A stretch of 64,000 nucleotides of DNA from Ascarosepion bandense (lineage: Eukaryota; Mollusca; Cephalopoda; Sepiida; Sepiidae), in assembly GCA_037127315.1 (NCBI GenBank), contig JBBBDQ010000310.1, positions 3,808,001 through 3,872,000 of the forward strand, read 5' to 3'. Within the stretch, counting starts at the first letter, position 1. Each line of letters begins with the position of its first letter. Below are positions 11,517 through 22,268 of this stretch, piece after piece. The position numbers were made by a program, and so were the translations under genes. The notes under the pieces are model-generated. The model saw only the letters and a list, made by a program, of their open reading frames with translations, ran no database searches and was not told the DNA's origin.

Positions 11517-11675
11517 CTGCAGGACACCACAATGGACCAAGCATCTGAACTTTTCAAAATCAATGAAGACCATGATCTGCTGAAAGGATTGAAGCTTCAT
11601 GGCCTGGCTGGATGTCCTGAGAAAGTTGATGAACTCTCTGTCAAATTTAGAGAACATGCTGAACAATTAGAAGAG
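11517..11675 (+). CDS. CTNNAL1: Alpha-catulin exon (LQDTTMDQASELFK...LEE)
   Basis: 53 codons between a T-rich TTTCAG acceptor and a GTAACT donor (11676), phase 0 at both ends. The encoded sequence begins LQDTTMDQASELFKINEDHD and continues LLKGLKLHGLAGCPEKVDEL. It parallels vertebrate alpha-catulin as I recall it (LHSTATQLAADLLKYHADHV, then LKALKLTGVEGNLEAL). This segment belongs to the vinculin-like helical bundles in the middle-to-late part of the protein. Helix-forming residues and acidic/basic heptads predominate, and no stop or indel interrupts it. The donor is GTAACT, slightly off the GTRAGT consensus. Confidence 0.92.
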
Positions 11676-12102
11676 GTAACTTGTAAATATTTCAAATAAC
11701 TTTTTAGTATTAGGTATTGAATGGCACAAGATTAATAACCTGATTAAAAAAAATCAAAATCAAGTAAATTATATTTATGTGTAGATTAAATATGAAATAA
11801 CCAAAACGCTTATACTGAATGATTTTTCTGACACAGATGTTCATGTCAATCCTGAAGTCAACAGAGGAAAAAAAATGAAAAGTCAGAGGCTGCAGAAGTT
11901 TTAGAATTATGTCTTAGCTTGTAAGAAGTGATTGGTGCCATGACAGTTGAAAGAGTTGGATACTATTCAGACATCTCAATTGTGGGAGGAAAAGAGGTGG
12001 TGATAGAGGAGATTCAGAAGCCTGAAGAGGTGGGGTACCTTGCTGAAGAAATATGAACTTTGAGTAAAGTTTTCTAGCATAGAATGACTTTTTTTCTTTT
12101 TT

Positions 12103-12200
12103 TTCTTTTTTTTTTTTTTAATCATTTCACCCCGAGCAAGACGGTAACACAACTGGTGTGCAGGGGCTATGTGAGAGTGAAAAGATTTGGAAAAGAGAAA
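12103..12200 (-). mobile_element. LINE 3' terminus, short
   Basis: Its reverse complement ends TTGCTCGGGGTGAAATGATT followed by an A run. This is nearly identical to the tail of the copy at 24068-25203, so it is a severely 5'-truncated insertion of that Jockey/CR1-like family. Confidence 0.6.
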
Positions 12201-12633
12201 GCCAGAAACCACATCTTAAACAGGGAACAAGGGATGAGCCTCTACACCTGTACAATAGACTTCAACCAGACAGAAGAATAAAAGTTATCTATGACTTACT
12301 GCCTATACTTGCAAATCTCAAACTATAGAAGCTTTAGTTATCATGGAGTTGATGGATAAAGTAACCTCACTGATTATAAATTATCATTGTTTATGGAGAT
12401 GTTATCAGGTATAGGAAGCTCTTTGTGCTACCAGAAGATATTGTAAAATGGCCAGCAGAAATCTATTCACTGTGACAATCAAAGTAGAATTTTATGAAGA
12501 AAATGAGCTTTCAAAAATCTCCTATGGTCTGAAAAAAAAAGAACCTTGTTCAACATTTTGAATGTTATCTTATTTTTGCAGATTTGTTTGTTTTGTTTTT
12601 TTTTAAATCAGTATCATTCCATGCAAGACACAG

Positions 12634-13226
12634 GTGCATAATATATTTCTAATTCCTTCCCAAACACTTTCACTTCTCTCTCAGATCATCTAACTTATGA
12701 AATGATTAATGGTTCCATTAGAATAAAAAGAATATCTATATCCTTCACTGACTATAAATAAGGTTCTTTTTAGCAAATTGAAATACACTGCTACAAGCTG
12801 TATTTAGCCAATGCGGAAAAGGGTTTAGGAGAAATAAGACAAAATATATTAATAACAACAAAGAACAGAAAGATGTGGAGGGTCATTATCGCCTATATCC
12901 TAAAGAGACAAGGTAAATAAAATATAGATATCTCCTTGCAAAGCTAAATGTTAAAAGAACTGAGTAGAAAAGATTGAAAAAGAAGAGGATTTTTTCAGCA
13001 CAAATATTACCAAATGTAGATGAATTTCTAACTTGATAAACAACTATATTAAACTGTAAACAGCAACTCCTTTTTTCTATCATATAAAAATTATATAAAT
13101 TACTTTATAATATACTCTATTTCTAGAGATGATTCATAGGTTCTACAGTTTTGATGATGAAAGAAGTAATTTAAACTATTTTCTGTACTAATGAGATAAA
13201 CAACTCATTTAATTCAATAATGTTAG
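12634..13226 (+). repeat. Left arm of a ~600-bp inverted repeat pair
   Basis: Aligns over its whole length with the reverse complement of 19824-20420. Shared stretches include GCGGAAAAGGGTTTAGGAGA, GAACAGAAAGATGTGGAGGG and GGATATAGATATTCTTTTTA (minus strand of the right arm). Differences are scattered single bases and short gaps. The centre (about 12870-12910) resembles the 3' coding end of the RTE-like LINE (GATGTGGAGGGTCATTATCG, then CTATATCCTAAAGAGACAAG). Confidence 0.85.
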
Positions 13227-13559
13227 GCATAATTCTTTAAGAATTTAATATATACCAACATGTTTTTTTATACCAACATGTCTAAACAATTCAGTTAAAA
13301 ACTTAAAAAAAGAGATATTTACTATTTTGTGTCTGATCCAAGCAGCATTAAAATGGGTATTGGTTATTAATGCTGATATTAATGTGAAAGGAGGAATTGT
13401 GCTGCCAAGCTTTGAGCACAGCAAGTGAAATTTACTGGGACGTCTTAGGTTGTGATGTTCCAAATACAGAATCATGCCTGACTCTCAAGATGAAGACTTT
13501 GTTAGAAGCATTACTGCAAATACATTTTTACAGCTTTTCCAATATCATAGACATTCTTC

Positions 13560-14085
13560 ACTAGAGTCAGATTAGACCAAAGATGAAATATTGTTGTCAT
13601 ATCTAGGCTGGAGCTGCTGAGTCCTCAGTTTCCAGATTTGACAAAGTTCAAAATTGTTCACATGGCCTTATGGAGGAAAATTTTTTTTCTCCACTCTCCT
13701 ACCTTTTTCATGCAGATGCAGTGTCACAAGCTACTCTGTTGGTATTTCCATGGCAAATTTTCAAATGAGCTCTATTCATTAGTTATACCTGTTCAGACAT
13801 TTACATCTAGGACATGTCATGCCACTTCCACAGAATAAAATTGCCCTCATTTCCTCCATATTCCAAATGTAAGAAGTTCCTCTCCTATAACGTTCTCCAA
13901 GAACATCCCCTTTTTTTAACATGATTGGTTCCTTGAGCCAATCATGTTAAAAAATCAACCTCTTCAAGTTACTAAAGTCAATTGTTATCTTTCTCATCCT
14001 TACAGTATTCACTTCTTATTTCCTCCTTTTTCATTCTTATTACACATCTTATTTATTAACTTCTAGTATTTAAAAAAATATCGAT
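13560..14085 (+). mobile_element. Jockey/CR1-like LINE 3' fragment (second family)
   Basis: Translation in shifting frames gives RPKMKYCCHI, a stop, then AGAAESSVSRFDKVQ. Further on come VSQATLLVFPWQIF and a TSRTCHAT-like stretch. These match the region after the reverse transcriptase in CR1/Jockey elements (RPxMEYCxHIWAGA...LDKVQ...LCLFYRYFHG...). The 3' non-coding end (CACTTCTTATTTCCTCC...TAGTATTTAAAAAAAT) recurs at 17790-17945. Degenerate, no open frame. Confidence 0.6.
13912..13954. repeat. 17-bp perfect hairpin
   Basis: 13912-13928 (TTTTTTAACATGATTGG) is fully complementary to 13938-13954, with a 9-nt loop TTCCTTGAG. It sits at the 3' part of a LINE fragment. Confidence 0.85.
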
Positions 14086-14229
14086 TTTATTAACAAATAG
14101 AATAGATTTCCAAAGAGTAAACTGGAAATGTATTCTGTAAAATTTCAGATTTCATATTTTAAAATCAATTTAACTAATGTAACTTTATTATAGCATTTAT
14201 AAACAATTAATGAAATAATGAGATATTAT

Positions 14230-14530
14230 GGTTACCTGTATTGGCTTTGAACAAGAAATTGGGGAACCGAGTTTGAATTCCAGTTGAATTCCTTGCATTC
14301 ACTTACGTGCAAGTACCCTTGTGAAAGGTATTAATCCATCTCTTCCCTCCAGTTATTGGTTAAATAACAGGACAGATTGGGTTCTAGAGCCTTGGCTGGC
14401 AACCAGTCTACCGCAGAAAGTAATGGCAACCTACTGTAGGATAATCTTCTGCCCAGTCAGTCATGTCTTTTTCGAGACATCATTGCCCAAGCATGTATCA
14501 CGTATGGCACTTAACAAACTGATTCTAATA
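14230..14530 (+). mobile_element. tRNA-derived SINE (family A)
   Basis: B-box-like GAGTTTGAATTCCAG at 14269, then CATTCACTTACGTGCAAGTA, TAAATAACAGGACAGATTGG, GGCAACCAGTCTACCGCAGA, GGCAACCTACTGTAGG and CCAAGCATGTATCACGTATG. The same blocks in the same order occur in the copies at 28113, 40091, 60771 and 63409. The tRNA-like head has lost the A box. Confidence 0.85.
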
Positions 14531-14704
14531 TAGAAGCTCACTGCTTCTGTTGCTTGGTACCTCAGCTGGATTTGATGTTGCTTAACCAACAGATTATACT
14601 TTCAAGTATAAATTTTATAAAATAACTTTTTATCACTGCAGAAATGTTGTTACATTAAAAACAGTATTAGCTGAGTTAATTAATTTGTAAAAGATTCATT
14701 TTTA

Positions 14705-14965
14705 ACTTTAACCTGAGTACAATGAACTAATCTCCATCATCTGTGAAATTATGAAACCTAATTGCCAATCTAGTACTGCACTTATTAGATCCATTACCAT
14801 GGAAATGTTTATAGAAAGTACAAGAAAGTGATTCAAGCTGAGGTGCCAGGTCAGGACCAATAACATTGCAAATTCTTTTTTGGATTTTGTCAAAAACATA
14901 TAGCAGAAGAACCAAACCAGATATGGCTGCACAGACAAATGGTAAACTTACAAATGTGGAAGAAT
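14705..14965 (-). mobile_element. Jockey/CR1-like LINE fragment
   Basis: The reverse complement reads through a pyrimidine-rich CAGCCATATCTGGTTTGGTT region, then GACAAAATCCAAAAAAGAAT and CTTTCTATAAACATTTCCATGG. This is collinear with 24600-24770 of the LINE at 24068-25203. Frame-disrupted and truncated at both ends. Confidence 0.65.
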
Positions 14966-15763
14966 AAAGGTGATTCTTAGGTATTTGAATTAATGGTCAC
15001 ATTACATCACTATATCATTTGTAAAGTGTCAGTTGGTTATTCTGCTGTGACTGGCAGATGAGTTGATATAAACAGGTTTCAGGAGCAGAGCAAAGAAACA
15101 TGATATGCAGGTGAAACTGGAGAATAGTTCTGGAGAATAGAATAGGTTGACCACAGAGAGGAGAAGTATTAGTTGATTAAAAACCACTTGACAATTCTGC
15201 CTAGGCTATCAAAGAAAATACACATACTAGATATGATAAAGACACAGCATGAGCAATAAGAAAGCAGCAGTGATAAAACCAGATTACAGTCCCCAACCTT
15301 CAAACAGTGGGAGATTATTAAAAAGACATGAGATGTGACAGTGATGCAAAAAGGCCAAATAATAATAGCAAACTGACCAATATAAACTACTACTGTTTTT
15401 TTTTTCTCATTAATGTTATAAACCACTGCCAAGCATTAAAATCAGAGAAAGGAAAATGCTAGTTTCACACAACTATGTATTCAACAGTTAGAACAAATTA
15501 TTTTATTAATATCTTCTTAAAGATATCCTAGTCTTTGTCATTATTCCCAGATTTCAATCTCAGGAATTTGTCCACTTTTTTTTTGTCTCTCTCTAACATG
15601 TGCTTTGGCTTGTGTTTGCAATATTTCAGTTCAGAACTTGGGAAAACTTTTAACCACAGTGTGGGTGGATCCATGACATCGCCAAAGCACTCACTAGAGC
15701 ATAAACCTGTCTTTAACCTGTCATGTTACAAGTATGGCTCAGAGAATAAGATTATGATATATA

Positions 15764-16285
15764 CACCCTTGTGCAAATTAATTGAAACTATATGGTCAGT
15801 TTTAGGCCAACTGGAGTGACAGTGTAGTCAATTCCCATTTTTTTTCCTCAGATTAGATCATTTGCAGTAGTGTAAATCTGTTTTTGGAGTGTTTGATGAA
15901 ATTTGTTTGGCCTTGAAAAATATTGTATCATCCATGATTGCATCAGATTTTTATCACACCCAGACACTATTGTCTCAACTATTGATTAGTTGTCCTATTA
16001 TGGGCCCTTGTCTGCAATGGACATTACTCCAAGGATGCGTACAAAAATTGTAATACTGCACAAACACACTGGCAAGCCTTACAGAGAGGTTGTGGATATT
16101 GTTGATGTCAAAATTTCAAATGTCAGTCATGTCATCAAGGTGAAGAAACAAACTGGGTACATCCATAAAGGAAAATGCAGTTGGAATAGAAAAATGATGC
16201 CAAGAAACAATGTATATGTGATCAGGGAAAGTATTAAAGATTCTAGGAAGACATTATTAATTTTGGTTTCAATTAATTTGCACAA

Positions 16286-16290
<5 letters not shown>
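15764..16290 (+). mobile_element. Internally deleted Tc1-like transposon
   Basis: The left end CACCCTTGTGCAAATTAATT (then GAAAC) and the right end GTTTCAATTAATTTGCACAA are inverted repeats of about 25 bp, with TA at 15762-15763. Inside, 15990-16250 encodes a Tc1-type N-terminal DNA-binding part: ITPRMRTKIVILHKHTGKPY, REV, ISNVSHVIKVKKQTG, CSWNRKMMPRNNVY, then RKT. This is collinear with the paired helix-turn-helix of Tc1 transposases. The catalytic DDE half is absent, and the right terminal repeat follows directly. The right end runs into a (GT)n(AT)n tract. Confidence 0.8.

Positions 16291-16320
<30 letters not shown>
16281..16320. repeat. (GT)n(AT)n microsatellite
   Basis: GT units followed by TA units, abutting the Tc1 right end. 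Confidence 0.9.
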
Positions 16321-16743
16321 ATTCTCTTAACTTTGACAAGATTATTACTAATATGTAACTCAGTAAGCCTTTGGAAATGTTTGTGCATTAGTGTATGTAT
16401 ACACGTTTTCACACATACACAACAGTAATACTTGTTTCTTATAGGTCCTATTAGTATATTGCTTTTTTATTAGTAAAATAAACTTTTGCATTATTGGAAT
16501 GTGATCACAGTCTAGTAGCGTTTAAGATTAACTCTATAAAGGAAGTACATTTGAATTATTCCTTGAAGATCATATTCTAACTTGAATTGCATATTTACAA
16601 AAACATAGTCTATTAAAAATTCTGAAAAAAGTTTTTATTTTTGCAATGACAACAGCAAAAACATGTTTGGTAATGTTAAATATGACTTCAGAATATCCAA
16701 ACTGATTTAGTGAATTTATTCCACTTCACCAGGTCTTCAGCTG

Positions 16744-16746
<3 letters not shown>

Positions 16747-16786
<40 letters not shown>
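16747..16786. repeat. (TA)n microsatellite
   Basis: About 20 TA units. Confidence 0.9.
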
Positions 16787-16790
<4 letters not shown>

Positions 16791-16925
16791 CAGGCTCTTG
16801 ATAATAATGGCAAAGCTCAAGCTGTGTCTCTAGATATCTCAAAGGCATTTGACTGGATTTGGTCAATAAAAACAGAGAGACAGCAATATCAAAATTTGAC
16901 ATTTAATGAATGACATTATGTTTTG
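16787..16925 (+). mobile_element. LINE reverse transcriptase fragment
   Basis: The frame ALDNNGKAQAVSLDISKAFD then WIW matches the first conserved aspartate block of Jockey/CR1 reverse transcriptases (DxSKAFDxV). The similarity stops after WSIK. The fragment follows directly on the (TA)n tract. Confidence 0.55.
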
Positions 16926-17609
16926 CTTGCCTCTAAATTAATGGTTGGCTGATTGAAGAGAATGATTTGCATATCAGTTTTCTTCAAATATCAGCAGAAG
17001 TTTATGGTTATGGAACTTGTGATTTAACACCTGATGATTGCATATCTGCGTGAAACTTTTAGCACCACTTTTATTACATTTGTTGCATTTTAATGTATCT
17101 TACCATGTGTGTGAGAGAAAGAAAGATTAAAGGAAGGAAATTGGTTTATTGTAAATTTGATGAGTTCTGTGCAAGTAGAAGGTAAGGCAGAGAAGTGACT
17201 GAGTTTCTGAGTGCAACCAAAGTAATTTCATGCGGATTTCATGACTTTCTGGTTTTGTTCAGATTTGAATCAATTCTCACCCACTTCCACCAAACTCTTA
17301 CTATTAGTGAGAGAGAAAAACTAAGGGAATAAATTATTTCTGTTTGATGTAGATAAAAACATAAAATGAAAATATACATTGTATCAAAAGCCACAAGAAC
17401 ATGAAGTCTTTTTCTCATCCTCCCAGGCCACATTTTTATTTCATTTGCATTAACAGTCTGGCACCTGTTTGAATGAATGATTAAAGGTTACCAATATCTC
17501 TGGTTTCTTTTGAAGGAAAATGGCTTTATGTTTCATTGCAGCTTTAATGTATTTAACATATTTTATGCCAAAATCAAGGATAATTCTTAACTGCTTTGTT
17601 GTTGTAATG

Positions 17610-17660
17610 TTCCAGTTTCAAAATCTTGTCACTGTGAATGACAAGATTTTGGAACTGGAA
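17610..17660. repeat. 22-bp hairpin, one G.U as RNA
   Basis: 17610-17631 (TTCCAGTTTCAAAATCTTGT, then CA) pairs with 17639-17660 around a 7-nt loop CTGTGAA. The only non-Watson-Crick position is a T.G wobble. This could be a short intronic hairpin RNA or a relic of a small MITE. Confidence 0.75.
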
Positions 17661-17789
17661 ATTAGCCCTTGTAGACAGGAATTTTTCATTCATTTGTTCA
17701 ACAAAAATATATAGAACTATCTGGAAAATAGTACTTATAAATTATCATGTTGCAACCAAGCACTGCTACTGTTAATAATTTTAGAGCTT

Positions 17790-17945
17790 ATTAAAGAATT
17801 ATCTATCTTTGTTATCCTCATAATCTTCACTTCTTACCACCTCCTCATTCACACCACATATCTCATTACCATTTTTACAATAACCCACTACCTTGAGTAG
17901 CTTTTGAGCCTTGTACTGGTTGAATTTTAGTATTTAAAAAAAAAT
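17790..17945 (+). mobile_element. LINE 3' non-coding end (second family)
   Basis: Shares the order TTATCTTTGTTATCCTCAT, CTTCACTTCTTACCACCTCC, CACATCT-like sequence and TTTTAGTATTTAAAAAAAAA with 13980-14085. It is a short 5'-truncated copy. Confidence 0.45.
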
Positions 17946-19611
17946 CAGTAATTTTTAACTTTTGCCAATACACACAGATTAAGAAATTAATATTTAATTT
18001 AAAAGTGCTTAAGAACATTTGCACATTTCTAAAAATATGTTTAAAGTAATCAATATTTGATTAGAAACTATTAAAGGTTGATTATTTCATTTTAAATTTG
18101 TTGTTAATAATTTAATCATTCCATTTCCCAATTCAGATATTCTAATCTTCTATTTAAAATATATTTTTTTAAAGTTCTCCTGGGATTCTAATTGATGTCC
18201 TTGTTTACATGTTTTTTCTCATTTCTCAGATTTTCTTAGAATCAGTATGTATGTTAATATATTGAAGTATGACATAAATAAACAGATTTCATTATTTAAT
18301 AAAAATATCCTCTTTACCAATTACTGTCTTTATGACTAAAGTCAGATAATTACAGAAATATCTTGTGCTATTGAAATGTAGAAATTTTCAGATTTTGAAA
18401 AGAGTATGTATTGATGGTTGATCTGGCATTATATTACCGAGATATTCATTTATGAAGGAATGGAAACCACTGCATTTCATTCAAATCGACCTTGGCGTTT
18501 TCTTGTGATAGGGTATATTTTTTTAATCCAAATGTAGCAGTGTTTTGAAACCATCTTCAAAGGAAAAGCATGTCTTAAATTAGCAAAAATTCAGAGAAAC
18601 TCTTGAGCATTTAAGGTGACGGCCAGACTGTGATTGAGTTTTGGAAATCTTATTTGTTCAGGTTTATTCCAATTTCAAATGTCAAATGGGTATTGGTGTT
18701 ATCAGTTCAGAAAAAAAAAGCATTTATTTTGCAAGAGAGACTTTTTACAATATCTTTTTTTGCAAAAACATAACTCTCTGCAATAGACCCTAAAATAGCC
18801 TATAAACAAAAGGGGAAAAAAGTCATTATGTAAATCTTATATCTAACATGGACTCTGTTTAACATTTTTGATTAGGAAATCAGGAAAATATTCAGAAAAC
18901 TGTCTCCAAGAGACTTATTATGAAAGATCTGACCAAACAACATTCAAAAAATGATTATCCTGCGTATGATGATAAACTACATCTGGCAGCAAGGCCTTGG
19001 GAAATGTTGAAGCGCTCTTCATTGCTGTTGTTCCTAGTTCAACCCTGAACCAGGGTGGGAGCACCTGTTGGAGTCCCAGCTATAGACAAATAGTTAACCC
19101 CCCTCAAACTATGGTTAACACACTATGAAAGCATAGAAATAGGTTTTTATAATAAAAATACCAGTAATACATTTTTGAAAAAAAAATATTACAAGTAAAA
19201 CATTTTTGAAAATAAAATATTGCCAGCAATATATTTGACTTTCAACAAAAACTCTCTTTACATCAATGAATCCCAATCTACAAACTGATTTTTTACAACA
19301 AATACATATTCTATTCATTTGATAGGAATCTATCCTAAAAAATCTTGTTTGCACTAAATAACCCATTGAGCTTGATATTCCATAAAATAAAATAAACCAA
19401 TCAAAATATGAAAAAACTGTCACCAAGAGAATATTTTGGCCAGGTCTTTCATAATAAGATAAGTTTTGATATCTGAAAAGGCAAGATTTAAAAAAAAAAT
19501 CTATACATAGCAAATCCTGCAAAGTTTTATTTTTTAAAAGTATTGAATAAAGGCTAAATTAAAAGAAACAAACATCTTTTATAAAACAAAAATATAAAAT
19601 AAATTGGCTTC

Positions 19612-19830
19612 AGTCACCTACCCACTGTCATAGAGTTGCCACTTTGTGTCTTTTCTATAAATATTTTCATGATAATTGTTTGGGTAAGCTCTTTACTATG
19701 GTACCTAGACTTCTTGAATTTAAGTCCAGTACCAGACTGGTATAGTGATCTCATCAATTTGCAGTTGAGCTGACTAGCTGTAAGTTCAATACTAATAGTG
19801 TCTTTTCTTGCACTTCTCACTTACTAATAT
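19612..19830 (+). mobile_element. Jockey/CR1-like LINE fragment
   Basis: CCTACCCACTGTCATAGAGT then TGCCACTTTGTGTCTTTTCT and ATAAATATTTTCATGATAAT are collinear with 24705-24765 of the better copy, which encodes the HRRDVASLCLFYKYFHG segment. Its end abuts the right arm of the ~600-bp inverted repeat. Confidence 0.6.
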
Positions 19831-20420
19831 TACTGAATTAAATGAATTATCTCATTAGTACAGAGAATAATTTAAATTACTTCTTTCCTTATCAAAACTG
19901 TAGAACCTATGAGTTATCTATAGAAATAGAGTATATTATAGAGTAATTTATATAATTTTATATGATAGAAAAAATGAATTACTGTTTACAATTTAATATA
20001 GTTGTTTATCAAGTTAGAAATTCATTTACACTTGGTAATATTTGTATTGAAAGGTCCTCTTCTTTTTCAATCTTTTCTACTGTTCTTTTAACATTTAGCT
20101 TTGCAAGGAGATATCTATGAAAATATATTTTTTATTTACCTTGTCTCTTTAGGACGTAGGCAATAATGACCCTCCACATCTTTCTGTTCTTTGTAGTTCT
20201 TAATATATTTTGTCTTATTTCTCCTAAACCCTTTTCCGCATTGGCTAAATACAGCTTGTAGCAGTGTATTTCAATTTGCCAAAAAGAACCTTATTTATAG
20301 TCAGTGAAGGATATAGATATTCTTTTTATTCTAATGGAATCATTAATCATTTCACAAGTTAGATGATCTGAGAAAGAAGTGAAAGTGTTTGGGAAGCAAT
20401 TAGGAATATTATATTATGCA
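19824..20420 (-). repeat. Right arm of the ~600-bp inverted repeat pair
   Basis: Reverse-complement partner of 12634-13226. It ends only ~135 bases upstream of the exon at 20556. The two arms lie in one intron about 6.6 kb apart, so the pre-mRNA could fold into a long imperfect duplex. Confidence 0.85.
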
Positions 20421-20555
20421 GTTATTCTTTGTTCAGAAAGAGATATGGACAATAAGTATATGTCTTCAAGGAAAATGGTTTAAGTTTCCTTTCGTAACTT
20501 TTTTTAACATAAGGCTTTTGTGATAACTGTTTAATGTTGTTTTTATGTTTCCTAG

Positions 20556-20648
20556 GTGTGCAAGTTACTCCGTCATATTGCCAACACTGGACCTCTCATT
20601 ATTACAGCTGAACATAATGAATCTGTCATTCGTACCACTTGTCCATTG
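20556..20648 (+). CDS. CTNNAL1: Alpha-catulin exon (VCKLLRHIANTGPL...TCPL)
   Basis: 31 codons between CCTAG and GTAAGT, phase 0 at both ends. It reads VCKLLRHIANTGPLIITAEH then NESVIRTTCPL. This corresponds to the vertebrate stretch I recall as TCRLLRHISGTEPLEITCIH. It continues directly from ...EQLEE of the previous exon and into ILYAAQTLA of the next, as in the family. It belongs to a helical bundle in the vinculin-homology region. Confidence 0.95.
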
Positions 20649-21432
20649 GTAAGTAAAAAAAGAAAAAAATTTGGAATTTGTCTTAAAATATTATGTAGTT
20701 CCGAGTTCTAAAACTTTGTCAGTAGAAAAATCAAAATATAAATTCTTAAATTTGTAGTAAAAAATTTGGATACATCATTCAGAATTTATAAAGAAGTTAA
20801 ATGCCAAAAATTACAACTATTTTTGTATATTGTTTTAATTTTAGTAGTACAAAAGCATTAACAACCAAACAATACAACAAGAAAATTTTTTGAGGCTGAA
20901 AACAAGGTTGATAAACATCACTGATTTAAAAAAGGATTAATTTTCCTTGGAAAAAAAATTTACCTTCTTCCAGCCATGAGTTAAATAGCAGTGTAGACAG
21001 GATCAGTCTAAGAGAAAAACAGATTTGGATTCAAAGTCAGCTTAAAAATATTCTCTATCAAGTTATCTTGCCCTAGACACACCCACTTATACGCCTGCTT
21101 GCAACGTTCACAGTGCGTCTCTGACCATAATGGGTGAGAGGACTTGTGAAACTATTAAGCTAAGAATTGTATTGAACAGATGAAAATTTATTTACATAAA
21201 AAAATATAATGCAAAAAGTTTATTATTCTGATGCCTTTTTTAATACCAAACTCTTAATTGTAAACCATTCATCCTCATTTATTAATATTATTAATAGTAA
21301 GGATTATTACTGGTTATTCATTATCTTTCAAAGGATTCTTCTCCGATGTCATTAAGTAATTTATTTTGCTTTTCATTTTTTTTTTTTTTAATTAGTTTAT
21401 TTATTGGCTTCTTTTTATTTCCTTTTTTAAAG
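20649..21432 (+). other. Short intron (784 bp)
   Basis: GTAAGT...TTTTAAAG acceptor. The region 20965-21040 (CCAGCCATGAGTTAAATAGC then AGTGTAGACAGGATC) resembles the middle of the family A SINE, but too little is left to call it firmly. The rest is AT-rich. Confidence 0.8.
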
Positions 21433-21618
21433 ATTTTGTATGCTGCACAAACCTTGGCTCAATATCCAAGCAGTCGAATAGCAGAAGGGAACCTGGATGT
21501 ATTTGCCAAAACCTGGGAAGCACAAATCAACGAACTCTCTATTTTAGTGAAAGAAGTCAATGATGTATGTCAAGGCAAAATGGAAAAACAAGTATATTTG
21601 TCTTTGCCTCGACCTGGG
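21433..21618 (+). CDS. CTNNAL1: Alpha-catulin exon (ILYAAQTLAQYPSS...LSLPRPG)
   Basis: 62 codons, phase 0, with donor GTGAGT at 21619. The acceptor TTTAAAG has a strong poly-T tract upstream. Key blocks are ILYAAQTLAQYPSSRIAEGN, LDVFAKTWEAQINELSILVK, EVNDV and YLSLPRPG. They match vertebrate alpha-catulin (IISAAETLTLHPSSKIAKEN, LDVFCEAWESQ, LLREINDV and YLSLPKP, as recalled). The LDVF...W..Q signature is shared with alpha-catenin and vinculin. This is the most diagnostic exon with the one at 30235. An in-frame ATG at 21346 lies within the intron and is not used. Confidence 0.97.
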
Positions 21619-21690
21619 GTGAGTAGAACTTAGAATTTTAATTTTTGTTAAAAATTTCAAGAAAGTTACCATTTTTTTTATATATATATA

Positions 21691-21922
21691 ATGAAAATAA
21701 ATGAATGCAAGTTTTAGAACCATTATAATGCAAAGGATTAGTATAATATAGCTTCACAAACTTCATTTGACATTCTAAGCTAAGCTTTGACATATTTTCC
21801 AGAGAATGATTTGTCAAAGCAATTTTAGATCTATACAGTTAATGTGTTACATATAAATAACATGTCATACCTGATTGGTCAATTTAAAAAAGACCTTAAA
21901 ACTTGCATACATTTATTTTCAC
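21691..21922. mobile_element. Mariner-family MITE
   Basis: The left end TGAAAATAAATGAATGCAAG then TTTT is complementary to the right end AAAACTTGCATACATTTATT then TTCA. It lies in a TA-rich flank. Its two halves match both ends of the longer element at 22269-22811, but the middle including the transposase remnant is missing. Confidence 0.8.
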
Positions 21923-22268
21923 ACTCTATTTAGGCACCAATAATTCTTTCAAACATAATAAAAATGTATTTGCTTTTTCAGATTTCTGAATTAGTTGTTT
22001 AAATAATTTTTTTTCTACAGAATACTTTTGAATATATATGGACATATAAAAAACGAAATCTTGAAATAATGTAAAAATTATATTCAGTAAATATAAATTA
22101 TAAGAATTTTGAAATGTGGAGTTACTTTTCAGTCACCCCGTATATACTGACAACATTTTTTATAAACAAGAATTTGTTTAGAAATTGTTTCCCCTTTTAG
22201 CAGTGTTTGGAAAGTCCTCCTTTCAGAGATATTTTAGCACAAAATTCTTTATATATATATATATATAT

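Larger units (their letters stand above)
11676..20555 (+). other. Largest intron (8.9 kb)
   Basis: Phase-0 intron ending in CCTAG. It holds LINE fragments (12103-12200, 13560-14085, 14705-14965, 16785-16925, 17790-17945 and 19612-19830), a SINE (14230-14530), a Tc1 remnant (15764-16290), hairpins at 13912 and 17610, and both arms of the ~600-bp inverted repeat. Between about 18000 and 19600 only AT-rich sequence is seen. That includes a ~20-bp inverted match (CTTATTATGAAAGATCTG near 18914 and its complement near 19443). Confidence 0.8.

Noticed and set aside
18902..19462. Fold-back element suggested by a ~20-bp inverted match
   Set aside because: The match does not extend beyond about 22 bases, so element ends cannot be supported.
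19115..19522. 135-residue minus-strand open frame
   Set aside because: AT-rich Phe/Ile/Cys-rich composition with internal near-repeats, no recognisable motif, and it lies in an intron. Most likely chance.
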